Positions 9,495-22,741 of a stretch of 64,000 bases of DNA are shown here, in pieces. Location: assembly GCA_013823985.1 (NCBI GenBank), contig PNNB01000013.1, forward strand, positions 186,001 to 250,000, written 5' to 3'. The translations under genes were made by a program, and so were the position numbers. How positions within the stretch are numbered: the first letter of the stretch is position 1; every line of letters starts with the position of its first letter. Source of the stretch: Sphingopyxis sp. (GTDB lineage: Bacteria; Pseudomonadota; Alphaproteobacteria; Sphingomonadales; Sphingomonadaceae). The notes under the pieces were generated by a model. It searched no databases. It was not told where the DNA came from and saw only the letters and a program-made list of their open reading frames with translations.

Positions 9495-9523
9495 AAAGGG
9501 GTCGCTGCGGCGGCCCCTTTTTT
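9495..9523 (+). terminator. rho-independent terminator after pnp
   Basis: Arms 9495-9505 (AAAGGGGTCGC) and 9510-9520 (GCGGCCCCTTT) pair with one G-T wobble over a TGCG loop, followed by a T-run. It lies between convergent pnp and the histidine kinase gene. Confidence 0.85.
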
Positions 9524-9532
9524 CGTCTGGGG

Positions 9533-12499
9533 CTAAAGAAACAACGCGCCGATCGCCTGATCCAGCTCGTCCTGCCCGAACGGCTTTTCCAACCGGGGAA
9601 GGGCGATCGCCAGTTGCTGGTCCTTGGACGCATAGCCTGTGACGAGCAGCATCTTGATCTCGGGACGCAGTTCCAGCGCCCGCTGCGCGAGTGCATCGCC
9701 CGTCATATCGGGCATGGCATAGTCGGTAACCAGCGCGTCAATAGGCGTGTCGCTTTCCAAAATCTGGAGGGCCTGCCGTCCGGACGCAGCCTCAATCACC
9801 GTATAGCCGATATCCTGCAGCATATGGGCCGTCCCAAGGCGCACCAGCATTTCGTCGTCCACCAGCAACACTGTGCGTGCGATCTCTTCGGCTATCGGAA
9901 CATCCTCTATGGCGGCGGCAACCAGTACGGGGCGTGTTTCGGCAGGCGACGCGTCTTCTCTGGACGCGGGCAGCCAAAGCAACGCGGTTGTTCCATGCCC
10001 TGGTTGGCTTGTCAGTTCGAACAATCCGTCCGATTGAGCCGCCAGGCCGTGCACCGACGATAGGCCAAGGCCCGTACCGTGCCCCACGCCCTTGGTGGTG
10101 AAGAACGGTTCGATCGCGCGGCGCAAGGTTTCGGCGTCCATCCCAGACCCCGTGTCGCGCACGCGCACGCAGATAAAGTCGCCGTCCGGCAATGTGGCGT
10201 GGTCGTGCAGAGCAACCGACTCAACACTGATTTCCAGCTCCCCGCCTGCGGGCATGGCATCGCGTGCGTTGACCGACAGGTTGAGGAGCGCCAGTTCGAA
10301 CTGGTTGGGGTCGACAAGCGCGATATGCGTGTCGGTAGAGCAGGTCACGTCCAGTTTAATTTGCGGACCAATCGACCGGGCAATCAGATCCTGCATACCG
10401 CACACGACGTGGCCAATATCGACAGGTTTGTTTTCAAGTGTCTGACGGCGGGAGAAGGCCAGCAGACGCTGCACCAGGATACGTGCCTTTTCCGCCGCCT
10501 GTATGCCGCCATCGACCAGATTGCGGACCCGGTCCTCCAACTCCGGACGGCGGGAGAGTATATCGAGTGCGCCGACAATCGGGGTCAGCAGATTGTTGAA
10601 ATCATGCGCGACGCCACCGGTCAGTTGGCCGATGGTCTCGAGCTTCTGTGCCTCGTGTAATTGTGCGAGCGCCTGACCACGTTCTGTAACCGCCTGTTCG
10701 ATACGTGCGGTCAGTTCACTGTTCAGCGCGACCAGTTCGTTTTCGGCGATCTTGCGGGGTGTGACATCTTTGAACAGGACAGCCACCTGACGTTTTTCGG
10801 CGGGCTCTATGCGAAAGGACGAGAGCTCGAGATGGCGACCCGTCGCGATCAGTTCGCGTTCAAAGCGGACTGGTTCGCCCGTCAAAAGGACCTCGCGATA
10901 TATCTCGATCCATTCCTCCGCCTCATCGCCGACCATGGCGCGGACATATTTGCCTGTCACATCATCTATGCCCGCATTGGCGGCGTAAGCGGGGTTGGCT
11001 TCGATGTGCACATAATCGCTGAGAGGGCCATGGGGGCCGTCGACAAATTCGATGATACAAAAGCCTTCATCGATGCTGTTGAACAGGGTGCGGTACCGCT
11101 GCTCGCTGTCCTTGAGGCGCTGTTCTGCCGTGCGGCGTTCATCGATATCGAATACCGAGCCAATATAGCCTAGAAACGTTCCGCGCTCGTCTAAGCGCGG
11201 CGCGGCTGCATCGATGGCCCATCGGTAACTTCCGTCTTTCTGCCGTAACCGGTATTCGATGCGGAAAGGTTTCTGTTCGGCGTTTGCGGTGAGGAAAATG
11301 TCGTTCGCCATTTGCTTGTCGTCGGGATGGGTCGCGTCGAGCCAACCAAATCCTGCCGCTTCTTCTGCTGTCTGGCCGGTATATTCATACCAGGCGCGGT
11401 TCAAATAGGTGCAATAGCCCGATGAATCGGTGACCCATATCATCACCGGCACATTATCGGCCATCGCCCGGAAACGCTGTTCGCTTTCGGCAAGCTTTTC
11501 TTCGGCCCTGGCCCGCTCGGCGGCTTGCCACACGATCTCGACAGTCTCGCTCGCAAGAGCGACCTCATCCTGTGTCCATACATGCGGCTCTGCCATACCA
11601 ATGCATAGAAGCGCGTGGACTTTGCCGTCCCGAACAAGCGGAACGTCCAATGTTGCCCTGCATCCTAGGCGAGCATAGCCGATTTCGGCATCGGTACCGC
11701 ATGTGCGGGCGTCCGTTTTCACATCTTCAATTAAGACAGGCTGCCCGGACAGGAGATCCGCAATACGATCTTCTCCATAATCGGCAAGGTCGTGCCGACC
11801 TTTGAGCGATAAAATGCCGGAGGAAGTCCACGCACTTTCGATATTGCTGTAAGCGTCATTTTCAATCTCGCCAAACGCGCAAAAATTTGCGTTCATTTCT
11901 TGCCCAAGGAAGCCACAACAGGCTTCAATAGCCGCACGACTTGTCCCTGCGGCACGCATTCCTTCGTTCAGCTTGTTTCGGAAATCGGCTCGCTTTTTCG
12001 CCAGTATTTGTGGCGTTGTTTCGGTCGATGCGCAAAACATTCCAACGACCAATCCATCGTCATCACGCACGGGTGAATAGGTAAACGTGAACCAGGTTTC
12101 TTCATCGAACCCTTTGCGGTTCATCGTAAGCGGCATATTCTCCTGAAATGTGGATTTTCCTGCCATTGCCGCGGCGACGAGCGGCGAAATATCGTCCCAA
12201 ATTTCACTCCAGATATCCTGAAAGCGGGCACCGATCGCGGATGGATGTTTGTTGCCGAGCAAAACAGAATAGGCATCGTTATAAATGAAGCCCAGTTCAT
12301 CGCCCCACGCCACAAACATGGGAAAGTTGGAGCCCAGCATGAGGCTGACAACAGATCGGAGGGGTGACGGCCATTGGCTCGGCTGTCCCAAAGGGGATTT
12401 TGACCAGTCATGCGCCAGCATCAGAGCGCCTACGTTACCGCCATTATTGAACGTTTTAATGGAGTAATCCGAATCCGACATGTGCGATTGATAGCGCAT
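9533..12499 (-). CDS. hybrid sensor histidine kinase (PAS-GAF-PAS-PAS-HisKA-HATPase-REC)
   Basis: A 988-residue soluble hybrid kinase with no membrane segment. Parts in order: a PAS-like N-terminus (about 40-170), a GAF region (about 185-330, ACCGFLGQEMNANFCAFG), two PAS/PAC units (about 345-580, including NVPVMIWVTDSSGYCTYLN), a HisKA dimerisation box GGVAHDFNNLLTP with phospho-acceptor His near residue 632, an HATPase domain with DTGSGMDAETLRRAIEPFFTTK and GLGLSSVHGL, and a C-terminal receiver (VLLVDDEMLVRLG) with phospho-acceptor Asp near 926. No partner regulator is adjacent, so output may be by phosphorelay elsewhere. The ligand is unknown. The start may be the ATG seven codons further in (12481). 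Confidence 0.93.
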   Translation of the reverse strand: MRYQSHMSDSDYSIKTFNNGGNVGALMLAHDWSKSPLGQPSQWPSPLRSVVSLMLGSNFPMFVAWGDELGFIYNDAYSVLLGNKHPSAIGARFQDIWSEIWDDISPLVAAAMAGKSTFQENMPLTMNRKGFDEETWFTFTYSPVRDDDGLVVGMFCASTETTPQILAKKRADFRNKLNEGMRAAGTSRAAIEACCGFLGQEMNANFCAFGEIENDAYSNIESAWTSSGILSLKGRHDLADYGEDRIADLLSGQPVLIEDVKTDARTCGTDAEIGYARLGCRATLDVPLVRDGKVHALLCIGMAEPHVWTQDEVALASETVEIVWQAAERARAEEKLAESEQRFRAMADNVPVMIWVTDSSGYCTYLNRAWYEYTGQTAEEAAGFGWLDATHPDDKQMANDIFLTANAEQKPFRIEYRLRQKDGSYRWAIDAAAPRLDERGTFLGYIGSVFDIDERRTAEQRLKDSEQRYRTLFNSIDEGFCIIEFVDGPHGPLSDYVHIEANPAYAANAGIDDVTGKYVRAMVGDEAEEWIEIYREVLLTGEPVRFERELIATGRHLELSSFRIEPAEKRQVAVLFKDVTPRKIAENELVALNSELTARIEQAVTERGQALAQLHEAQKLETIGQLTGGVAHDFNNLLTPIVGALDILSRRPELEDRVRNLVDGGIQAAEKARILVQRLLAFSRRQTLENKPVDIGHVVCGMQDLIARSIGPQIKLDVTCSTDTHIALVDPNQFELALLNLSVNARDAMPAGGELEISVESVALHDHATLPDGDFICVRVRDTGSGMDAETLRRAIEPFFTTKGVGHGTGLGLSSVHGLAAQSDGLFELTSQPGHGTTALLWLPASREDASPAETRPVLVAAAIEDVPIAEEIARTVLLVDDEMLVRLGTAHMLQDIGYTVIEAASGRQALQILESDTPIDALVTDYAMPDMTGDALAQRALELRPEIKMLLVTGYASKDQQLAIALPRLEKPFGQDELDQAIGALFL

Positions 12500-12739
12500 T
12501 TTTACGCAAGCGCCATGCGCAGCGAATATTACATATATTTCAACCGCGGCGAAGAACTGCGCCTGCCGTCTGAATTTGTATTTTCAAATTAAGTTGATGT
12601 CTCAGCGCTCTAATGTTTCATTATGTGACAGCATCTAACATCCGGAAACATCTCAACGTTTGTTTTATGGTTAATTTTCCCTATAGCCATAAAGATAAAC
12701 AGAATTCGGGTCGTAACGGGTTTGGGAGACCCTGTCTGA

Positions 12740-14956
12740 ATGCGTGATTATATATTGTTGCCTGTCGTTGTCGCATTGGCAATTGCGATAGCGCTGATTA
12801 CCCGTGTTGCGCCGTTTGGAGATGGCGCGACCGGCTTTAATTTGAAAGAGGCTCAGGCAACCCTGCACGCCATAGCATCGGAACCTAGGCCCGTGGGTTC
12901 GGTAGGTCACGCAAAAGCGCAAGTCTGGCTATTAAAGCGTTTTACCGACTTGGGTTTAGAGGTCGATACGCAAGCCGGGATCGGTGTCCGGCAAGCCAAT
13001 TTCGATGCACGTCGCAAAGGCGCGATAAGTGTAGCGCCCTATAACAATATAATCGCAACATTGCCGGGACGCGACCGGAGTGCAAAGGCTGTCGCTTTGA
13101 TGGCCCATTATGATAGCGTCTTTGGCGCCAATGGTGCGGCTGATGATGGTGCAGGAATTGCTGCCATGCTGGAGACGGCGCCAGTTCTTTCCAAAGGGCC
13201 AAAACCTGCACGTGATGTGATCTTTATCGCGACGGATTCCGAAGAGCTGGGTCTGATTGGTGCACAAGAGTTCTACGATCGCCATCCATTAGCGAAGCGC
13301 ATAGAAGTGGTCGTCAATGTCGAAGCGCGGGGATCGCGCGGACGGGCGATTATGTTCCAGACATCGCCCGGAAATGCCGAGCTTATTGAATTATGGGCTG
13401 CCAATGCGGTCCAGCCAACAGGCAATAGTCTGGCGAACAATGTCTATCAGCATCTGCCTAACGATACGGACCTATCTGTCCCGCTTGCAAAGGGCATATC
13501 CGGGATCAACGCGGCCTTTATCGATCGTCTAAAAGACTATCATATGCCGACCGACACCATCGAAAATCTTGATCCACATGCTTTGAAGCATCTGGGTAAC
13601 TTCGCGTTGACCACGACCCAGGCGCTTGCACGTGCCGACAATCTTCCAAAGCAGGGGATCGAAGCTGCTTATTTTGATTTCTTTGGTCTTTTGATCGTTC
13701 GCTATCCCATGTGGTTTGGATGGGTGCTCGTCGCTGCGGGTTTTGCGTTCTTGTTCATGGCCCGGTTGCAGCGGATGGGTGTACGCTGGCCGCAAGTAAT
13801 TGGTGGCGCATTTGGTGTGCTGGCTTTGATGGTCGGTTCTGGCCTTATCATCCATTTTGTGTCGGCATGGGCCTATGGCACAGGTATGATACCTTTGCGT
13901 GAACGCATCAACGAAATGGGTCCCGCACTGTGGATGTATGTTACATTCGTTTCGGGCGTGGTTCTGCTGGCTCGGCCGAAAGAATCGCTATGGGTTGGCT
14001 CAGTAGTCCTGATGTTGTGCTGCGCGCTCGCGGCTCAAATCTGGATGCCGGGCGCAAGCTGGCTGTTCGATTGGGGCGGTTTGATTGGAGCCATATTAGT
14101 CAATCTCGCTTCTCGTTCAGGCTGGCAGTCTTCGCCGGTGGTTTACATCAGCGCCCTGACCGGCGGTCTGTGGGGGGCTTTGTTGCTCACTGGCGTGATT
14201 GTCACTTATGTCTCGGTCGCCCCGATGACCCCTGCGCCGGTTGCACTGATCATACCGTTTGCGATTACGCTCATTGGCCCGGTGATCATGTCTTATGGGC
14301 AGTTACAGAATTCGCGTCGTGTTGGCGCTGGATTGGTCGCTCTGGCTTCGCTCGGCGCCGTGTGGTTTGCCCTCAGCCCCAGCTTTTCTGCACGCAACCC
14401 GCGCCCGGGCGACCTGTTCTATTACAAGGACGGCAATAGCGGGAACAGTTATTGGGCCACGAGTTCGACGTCGCATGAGCTTCCTGACGGTCCTACTACG
14501 CAAATTTCCCCGAAAGGTTTTGACAGTCTACAGTGGAAAGCGGTTCCTGCTCCTGCCAACGACGTTCAATTGCCGGTCGTTCGTTTGCGGGAACAGGGCG
14601 ATAAAATCGTTCTGACCATGGTCAGTAATGATGCGCCACGTTTGATGAATTTCGTTGTGAAGTCCAAGTCACCTTTGGCTAATGTCGATGTAAACGGGAA
14701 ACCTGTTCGGGTGGTCCCCGGCGAGGATATCCGGTTAGGGTGGCGGTCCGAAACGCCGGATGCCATATTGCAGATGCGGTTCGATAAAGAAAATGCAGGT
14801 TTGCTCGAAATTGACTTTGTGTATGCGATGGCCGGTATGCCGCAAGGTGCCCCGCCAGCGGGCGGTCCGGACACCGATTGGACGCGACTCAACGGCGCCA
14901 AAGTGGTCAGCGGGTCGCTTAACCTTGCTTATGGGACCAATGTTGCCAGCCGATAG
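12740..14956 (+). CDS. membrane-anchored M28-family metallopeptidase (ER-type aminopeptidase-like)
   Basis: A 738-residue protein. An N-terminal membrane anchor (residues 5-24) is followed by an M28 zinc peptidase domain (about 35-290) with ligands visible as H123 (MAHYDSV), D135 (GAADDGAG), E168/E169 (TDSEELG) and a later His in DYHMPTD. From about residue 315 come eight or so hydrophobic segments, then a periplasm-like beta domain. The layout resembles eukaryotic endoplasmic reticulum metallopeptidase 1 and its bacterial relatives. The substrate is unknown. It is divergent from the histidine kinase across a 240-bp AT-rich intergenic region. Confidence 0.87.
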   Translation: MRDYILLPVVVALAIAIALITRVAPFGDGATGFNLKEAQATLHAIASEPRPVGSVGHAKAQVWLLKRFTDLGLEVDTQAGIGVRQANFDARRKGAISVAPYNNIIATLPGRDRSAKAVALMAHYDSVFGANGAADDGAGIAAMLETAPVLSKGPKPARDVIFIATDSEELGLIGAQEFYDRHPLAKRIEVVVNVEARGSRGRAIMFQTSPGNAELIELWAANAVQPTGNSLANNVYQHLPNDTDLSVPLAKGISGINAAFIDRLKDYHMPTDTIENLDPHALKHLGNFALTTTQALARADNLPKQGIEAAYFDFFGLLIVRYPMWFGWVLVAAGFAFLFMARLQRMGVRWPQVIGGAFGVLALMVGSGLIIHFVSAWAYGTGMIPLRERINEMGPALWMYVTFVSGVVLLARPKESLWVGSVVLMLCCALAAQIWMPGASWLFDWGGLIGAILVNLASRSGWQSSPVVYISALTGGLWGALLLTGVIVTYVSVAPMTPAPVALIIPFAITLIGPVIMSYGQLQNSRRVGAGLVALASLGAVWFALSPSFSARNPRPGDLFYYKDGNSGNSYWATSSTSHELPDGPTTQISPKGFDSLQWKAVPAPANDVQLPVVRLREQGDKIVLTMVSNDAPRLMNFVVKSKSPLANVDVNGKPVRVVPGEDIRLGWRSETPDAILQMRFDKENAGLLEIDFVYAMAGMPQGAPPAGGPDTDWTRLNGAKVVSGSLNLAYGTNVASR

Positions 14957-15053
14957 GGTCCAAATTCATCTGCGATACAGGCAGAAGCAGGCATCTGGGG
15001 ACAATATCAGCAAAGCACTTGGCGACGGGGCCAAGATTATCTAGGGAACGTCC

Positions 15054-15848
15054 ATGAACAAAAAATTGCTTGTGCCCGTGGCAGTGCTTGCCGCCTCTTC
15101 TCTGTTATCCGGTTGCGCCGCGCTAGGTCTAGGCGGCGGCGATGCGAAGCCCGGAAGCAACACCCGCTATGTCGCGCGTGATGTCAACACGCTTTACGCT
15201 GCGGCCAAAGAGAAGCTCGATAACGAGCAATATGTTGTCGCGGCAGCTCTGTTTGACGAAGTCGAGCGTCAGCATCCTTATTCACCATGGGCACGGCGCG
15301 CACAGCTGATGAGCGCCTTTAGCTATTATATGGCGCAGAAGTACAACGAATCGATCCAGTCATCGCGTCGCTTTTTGTCGATCCATCCCGGAAACAAGGA
15401 TGCGGCGTATGCCTATTACCTGATTGCGCTCAACTATTATGAGCAGATCAGCGATGTAACCCGTGACCAGAAGATTTCTGAACAGGCTTTGGCGGCTTTG
15501 GGTGAAGTGCAGCGTCGTTACCCGACTTCGCGATATGCAGCCGATGCAACGTTGAAAATGGATTTGGTCCGCGATCACCTTGCCGGCAAGGAAATGGAAA
15601 TCGGCCGTTTTTACCAGCGCCGCGCGCTGTGGCTTGCATCATCGCTACGCTTCCGGGAGGTTGTCGACAAATTTGATACGACGACCCACGCGCCCGAGGC
15701 GCTATATCGCCTGACCGAATCCTATCTTGCGATGGGCGTTCCCGAGGAGGCAAAGAAGGCAGCAGCTGTTCTTGGTGCCAACTATCCCGGCAGCGAATGG
15801 TATAAGCGCGCCTATGAACTAATGCAGAAGAACGCGCCCAGCGTATAA
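15054..15848 (+). CDS. bamD: outer membrane protein assembly lipoprotein BamD
   Basis: A 264-residue lipoprotein of the BAM complex that inserts beta-barrel proteins. The signal peptide ends at lipobox LLSGC (Cys 21). TPR-like helical repeats follow, with the diagnostic YVVAAALFDEVERQHPYSPWARRAQLMSAFSYY and LRFREVVDKFDTTTHAPEALYRLTESYLAMGV. It sits directly upstream of recN, the usual alphaproteobacterial arrangement. Confidence 0.96.
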   Translation: MNKKLLVPVAVLAASSLLSGCAALGLGGGDAKPGSNTRYVARDVNTLYAAAKEKLDNEQYVVAAALFDEVERQHPYSPWARRAQLMSAFSYYMAQKYNESIQSSRRFLSIHPGNKDAAYAYYLIALNYYEQISDVTRDQKISEQALAALGEVQRRYPTSRYAADATLKMDLVRDHLAGKEMEIGRFYQRRALWLASSLRFREVVDKFDTTTHAPEALYRLTESYLAMGVPEEAKKAAAVLGANYPGSEWYKRAYELMQKNAPSV

Positions 15849-15852
15849 TGCC

Positions 15853-19559
<3,707 letters not shown>

Positions 19560-19566
19560 GGAAGCT

Positions 19567-19609
19567 TGGCGGCGCGTCGACTAGAAAAGGAGCAGCCAAC
19601 GCGCCGCCA
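19567..19609 (+). other. GC-rich inverted repeat downstream of ligA
   Basis: Perfect 10-bp arms TGGCGGCGCG (19567-19576) and CGCGCCGCCA (19600-19609) with a 23-nt loop, beginning 8 bp after the ligA stop. It may act as a transcript end, but no T-run follows. The rest of the gap to 19757 holds no gene I can support. Confidence 0.4.
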
Positions 19610-19757
19610 GAACCGCAGCGATCCCCCTCGTGCCGCGCGGTTCAAAGCTTTATCCCCCTTAATTTGGATCGATATTGGCCTTCTGCCTGCTATCCTATCC
19701 CGCGACTCCAAAAGGGCTTGCTTCGATGTCAGTTATATGACGGTTAGGACTGCGATA

Positions 19758-20456
19758 ATGCCAAAAAGTTTACAATTGTCAGAGCCAATCGAAAATATAG
19801 GCCGTTCAGTTGGAGCACCGGCATTATTTGCGAGTTTTCCTGCTCCACTTCAGGCTGAGTTGCGGCAAAAATCTGTGCGCCGCCAATTTTCGGCAGGACA
19901 GTTTCTGCAACATCGCGGCGACCCCGCCGACGGGTTTTGGGTGATCGATAAAGGTCAGGTCAAACTTGGCCATCAGGATGCCCACGGTATTATGCACGTC
20001 CTCTTCATTCTCGGACCGGGCGACAGCTTTGGCGAACTCGCTTGCCTTGGACAATTTTCGCGGGTTTTGGACGCGGAAGCCCTTGGGAAGGTTGAGCTTA
20101 CTTGGGTAAGCGACAAAACCATGTCGGAAGCAATGGCGGATTCTCCTGACACTTCGCGCGAAATGTTGAAAATCTTGGCGAAACAACTTCAAGAGGCGCT
20201 GGATAATTTGCTTGTTTTTCGGAATATGCCAGCACCCAAAAGATTGGCGCAACGACTGCTCGCTTTTGTTGCGGATAGAGAGCCACCTGTAAAACTTGCC
20301 ATCAAGCAACAAGAGCTAGCAGAGTTGATCGGGGTGTCCCGAATGACAATCGCGTCCGCACTTTCAGAATTGGAAGCCTTGGGACTTGTGACACGCCATT
20401 ATGGGCATCTCGTTATTACAGACCCGACTGCGTTGCGGCACTGGATGAAAAGCTGA
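19758..20456 (+). CDS. Crp/Fnr-family transcriptional regulator
   Basis: A 232-residue regulator: an N-terminal cyclic-nucleotide-binding-like beta roll (about 25-140: QHRGDPADGFWVIDKGQVKL, GPGDSFGELACLG) and a C-terminal winged helix-turn-helix (about 165-225: KQQELAELIGVSRMTIASALSELEALGLV). There is no N-terminal cysteine cluster of the Fnr iron-sulfur type, so the signal is not predicted to be oxygen through a cluster. The effector is unknown. The start at 19758 has TTAGGA 8 bp upstream. ATG 19737 or upstream starts in the same frame are possible but lack support. No target can be assigned. Confidence 0.88.
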   Translation: MPKSLQLSEPIENIGRSVGAPALFASFPAPLQAELRQKSVRRQFSAGQFLQHRGDPADGFWVIDKGQVKLGHQDAHGIMHVLFILGPGDSFGELACLGQFSRVLDAEALGKVELTWVSDKTMSEAMADSPDTSREMLKILAKQLQEALDNLLVFRNMPAPKRLAQRLLAFVADREPPVKLAIKQQELAELIGVSRMTIASALSELEALGLVTRHYGHLVITDPTALRHWMKS

Positions 20457-20466
20457 CGCATTATAT

Positions 20467-21147
20467 TCAGAACCAGTGCATCACACCCCCTGGTAAAGGC
20501 GTCCAGATACCAACGCGCACTCCCGCATTTTTCAATATCCTCCCTGTCCATGTATTGCAGGTGTTCAGAGCAGAGTAGTGTCCTACACTGTCATAAAAAA
20601 GGTTATCAGGACCATAGGCCGGATGGACGACACTTTTGCCATTAGGATCGAGCCGGAACGATGCTCTTATTTGACCAATGATCAACCGATACTGCGCCTT
20701 CGAAACGCGAAGCCTTTTGCGGTATTCTTGAGGCGTTGGATTGGCGATATGATAAACATGCAAAATGGTATCGTCCGAACCTATTACGGCGCTGGCAATG
20801 TCGCCGCTTTTGACATCGGCCCAAGTTTCGGCATTGCGATATACACGGCCATGACCCCAACCTACCATTATATGAGTTCCATAAAGACCCGGATCTTTCA
20901 ATTGATCTGGTCTGACCAAATCACTTAAATCTTCTGTCGGCAGGCCTACTGGCACAATCAAGCTGACATGAACGCCGTTGGTTTCAACAAATATGTCGAC
21001 ACCTTCATCTGCGGCCGTCCAACTGTTGTTTGCGGGAATATGGCTGCCGATAAGGGCGCACGCCATGTAAATACCTAGTATTAGGCACGGCCATGCAACT
21101 ATCGCCCGCAAAGCAGTCCACACGCTGTTGATGCGAAACAGTTTCAA
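20467..21147 (-). CDS. DUF2459 / TIGR02117-type membrane-anchored protein
   Basis: A 226-residue protein with one N-terminal membrane segment (about 12-35) and a conserved extracytoplasmic domain: GVHVSLIVPV, MVGWGHGRVYRNAETWADV, YRLIIGQIRASFRLD and the C-terminal NTCNTWTGRILKNAGVRVGIWTPLPGGVM. The NTCNTW block with a conserved Cys/His pattern suggests a papain-like (NlpC/urease-region DUF2459) fold, but activity is unproven. Its start lies 17 bp from phhA on the opposite strand, so the two genes must have promoters inside each other's 5' ends. Confidence 0.75.
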   Translation of the reverse strand: MKLFRINSVWTALRAIVAWPCLILGIYMACALIGSHIPANNSWTAADEGVDIFVETNGVHVSLIVPVGLPTEDLSDLVRPDQLKDPGLYGTHIMVGWGHGRVYRNAETWADVKSGDIASAVIGSDDTILHVYHIANPTPQEYRKRLRVSKAQYRLIIGQIRASFRLDPNGKSVVHPAYGPDNLFYDSVGHYSALNTCNTWTGRILKNAGVRVGIWTPLPGGVMHWF

Positions 21148-21163
21148 GTGTAACCACTTCCTT

Positions 21164-22033
21164 ATGGCCGATTTTCATCATGTGTATGACACGCCGCCAG
21201 AAGGCGCAAATGCCGACTGGACGATTCCGCAAAACTGGGAAAAGTTTAGCGAGAATGAGCATCAGATGTGGGACAGATTGTTCGCACGACAATCTGAAAT
21301 GCTACCCGGCCGCGCAGCCGACGCTTTTTTGCGGGGGTTAGATGTGCTGAAACTTTCAAAGCCGGGTATTCCAGACTATCGCGAACTGAATACGCGCCTA
21401 AAAGAAGCAACGGGTTGGGAAGTTGTTGCCGTACCGGGGCTTGTACCCGACGATGTTTTCTTTGATCATTTGGCCAACCGCCGTTTTCCAGCTGGGAACT
21501 TTATAAGAACGCCAGAGCAGCTCGATTATCTGCAGGAACCAGATGTGTTTCATGACGTTTTTGGTCATGTTCCAATGTTGGCCGATCCAGTCTTTGCCGA
21601 TTATATGGTGGCATATGGGAAAGGCGGGTTGCGGTCGTTGGGATTTGGTGCGCTTGACCACTTGGCGCGGCTATATTGGTATACGGTGGAGTTTGGATTG
21701 ATCGAGCAATCCGATGGGCTTAGAATTTATGGAGCGGGTATCGTCTCCAGCTATGCAGAAAGCATTTTCGCATTAAATGATCCAAGTCCGAATAGGATCG
21801 GATTTGACCTGCTTCGTGTCATGCGAACCGAATATCGTATAGATGATTTCCAGCAGAACTATTTCGTAATTCCAGGGCTGGACGAACTATTGCAAGTGAC
21901 CGTAGAGACCGACTTTGCTCCCCTATATGCAAAATTGGAAAATTTGCCGGACATAGCCATTGCGGAAATCCTGCCGACAGATCGGGTATTGACCCGAGGC
22001 ACTCATACACATGCTCAAGGGGCCGGTCGCTAA
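21164..22033 (+). CDS. phhA: phenylalanine 4-monooxygenase
   Basis: A 289-residue monomer-type aromatic amino acid hydroxylase that makes tyrosine from phenylalanine with tetrahydrobiopterin and iron. The iron ligands are visible: H130 and H135 in FHDVFGHVPML and E177 in YTVEFGLI. The start MADFHHVYDTPPEGANADW at 21164 is preferred. An upstream ATG (21128) would overlap the divergent gene's coding start and adds a non-conserved peptide. No pterin-carbinolamine dehydratase gene is adjacent. Confidence 0.95.
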   Translation: MADFHHVYDTPPEGANADWTIPQNWEKFSENEHQMWDRLFARQSEMLPGRAADAFLRGLDVLKLSKPGIPDYRELNTRLKEATGWEVVAVPGLVPDDVFFDHLANRRFPAGNFIRTPEQLDYLQEPDVFHDVFGHVPMLADPVFADYMVAYGKGGLRSLGFGALDHLARLYWYTVEFGLIEQSDGLRIYGAGIVSSYAESIFALNDPSPNRIGFDLLRVMRTEYRIDDFQQNYFVIPGLDELLQVTVETDFAPLYAKLENLPDIAIAEILPTDRVLTRGTHTHAQGAGR

Positions 22034-22059
22034 AAGGGAGGGGAAAAGCAACCGGCCCC
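22019..22059. terminator. inverted repeat between convergent phhA and fasciclin genes
   Basis: Arms GGGGCCGGT (22019-22027) and ACCGGCCCC (22051-22059) pair perfectly across 23 nt that include the phhA stop codon. No T-run follows on either strand, so the terminator role is inferred from position. Confidence 0.4.
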
Positions 22060-22074
22060 CGCATTTACTGCCGG

Positions 22075-22644
22075 TTAGGGCAGCAACACCGAGTCAATGA
22101 CGTGAACTACGCCATTCGACTGCATAACATCGACGGTGGTCACGGCAGATTGACCGCCTTTTGCATCGGTAATTACAACACTATTTCCGGACATCCGCGC
22201 CGTAATCTTTTCGCCTGCAACGGTGGTTAGCGATGCCTTACCGCCGCCTGCCTTGATCGCCGAGATAATGTCGCTCGCTGTCAGCTTGCCGGCGACGACA
22301 TGATAGGTCAAAATTTTGGTGAGGGTTGACTTATTTTCGGGTTTTACCAATGTTGCGACTGTACCTTCGGGCAGCTTTTCAAAGGCTGCATTGGTTGGTG
22401 CAAAAACCGTGAAGGGTCCCGGACTGGCCAGTGTTTCTACCAAACCGGCGGCTTTCACCGCAGCTACCAGTGTAGTCAAATTAGGCGCCGCAGACGCGTT
22501 TTCAGCAATTGTTTTTGCAGGGTACATCGCGGCCCCACCAACTGTGGGGTTAGCCATCTTGTGATGATTAGCGAACGCTGTTGTGCCGGCGAAAGTCATC
22601 GAGGCAAGGGCAACCGTAAAAAGCAGTTTCTTTGTGATGTGCAT
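22075..22644 (-). CDS. exported fasciclin-domain protein
   Basis: A 189-residue secreted protein. The signal peptide MHITKKLLFTVALASMTFAGTTAFA is followed by one FAS1 domain (about 50-187) with its H1 box FTVFAPTNAAFEKLPEGTV, the YHVVAGK motif and the H2 box NGVVHVIDSVLLP. FAS1 domains mediate adhesion or surface interaction. It lies downstream of an ECF sigma factor and RskA-like anti-sigma factor on the same strand. In Mycobacterium the SigK/RskA pair controls the fasciclin proteins MPT70/MPT83, so this protein is the likely target of the pair here (inference). A 97-bp gap before it leaves room for its own promoter. Confidence 0.93.
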   Translation of the reverse strand: MHITKKLLFTVALASMTFAGTTAFANHHKMANPTVGGAAMYPAKTIAENASAAPNLTTLVAAVKAAGLVETLASPGPFTVFAPTNAAFEKLPEGTVATLVKPENKSTLTKILTYHVVAGKLTASDIISAIKAGGGKASLTTVAGEKITARMSGNSVVITDAKGGQSAVTTVDVMQSNGVVHVIDSVLLP

Positions 22645-22741
22645 GATTTCAACTTTCCTGTTCTACGCACGTCCGGGGGATGGCGTGCTGTGTGCAGGAA
22701 CGATGAAGTTTCACCTATGGATGCACTGTGGCGAAAAAAAA

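Noticed and set aside
12500-12739. possible small gene in the gap between the histidine kinase and M28 peptidase
   Set aside because: Short frames there have no ribosome site or conserved look. The AT-rich stretch is better read as a divergent promoter region.
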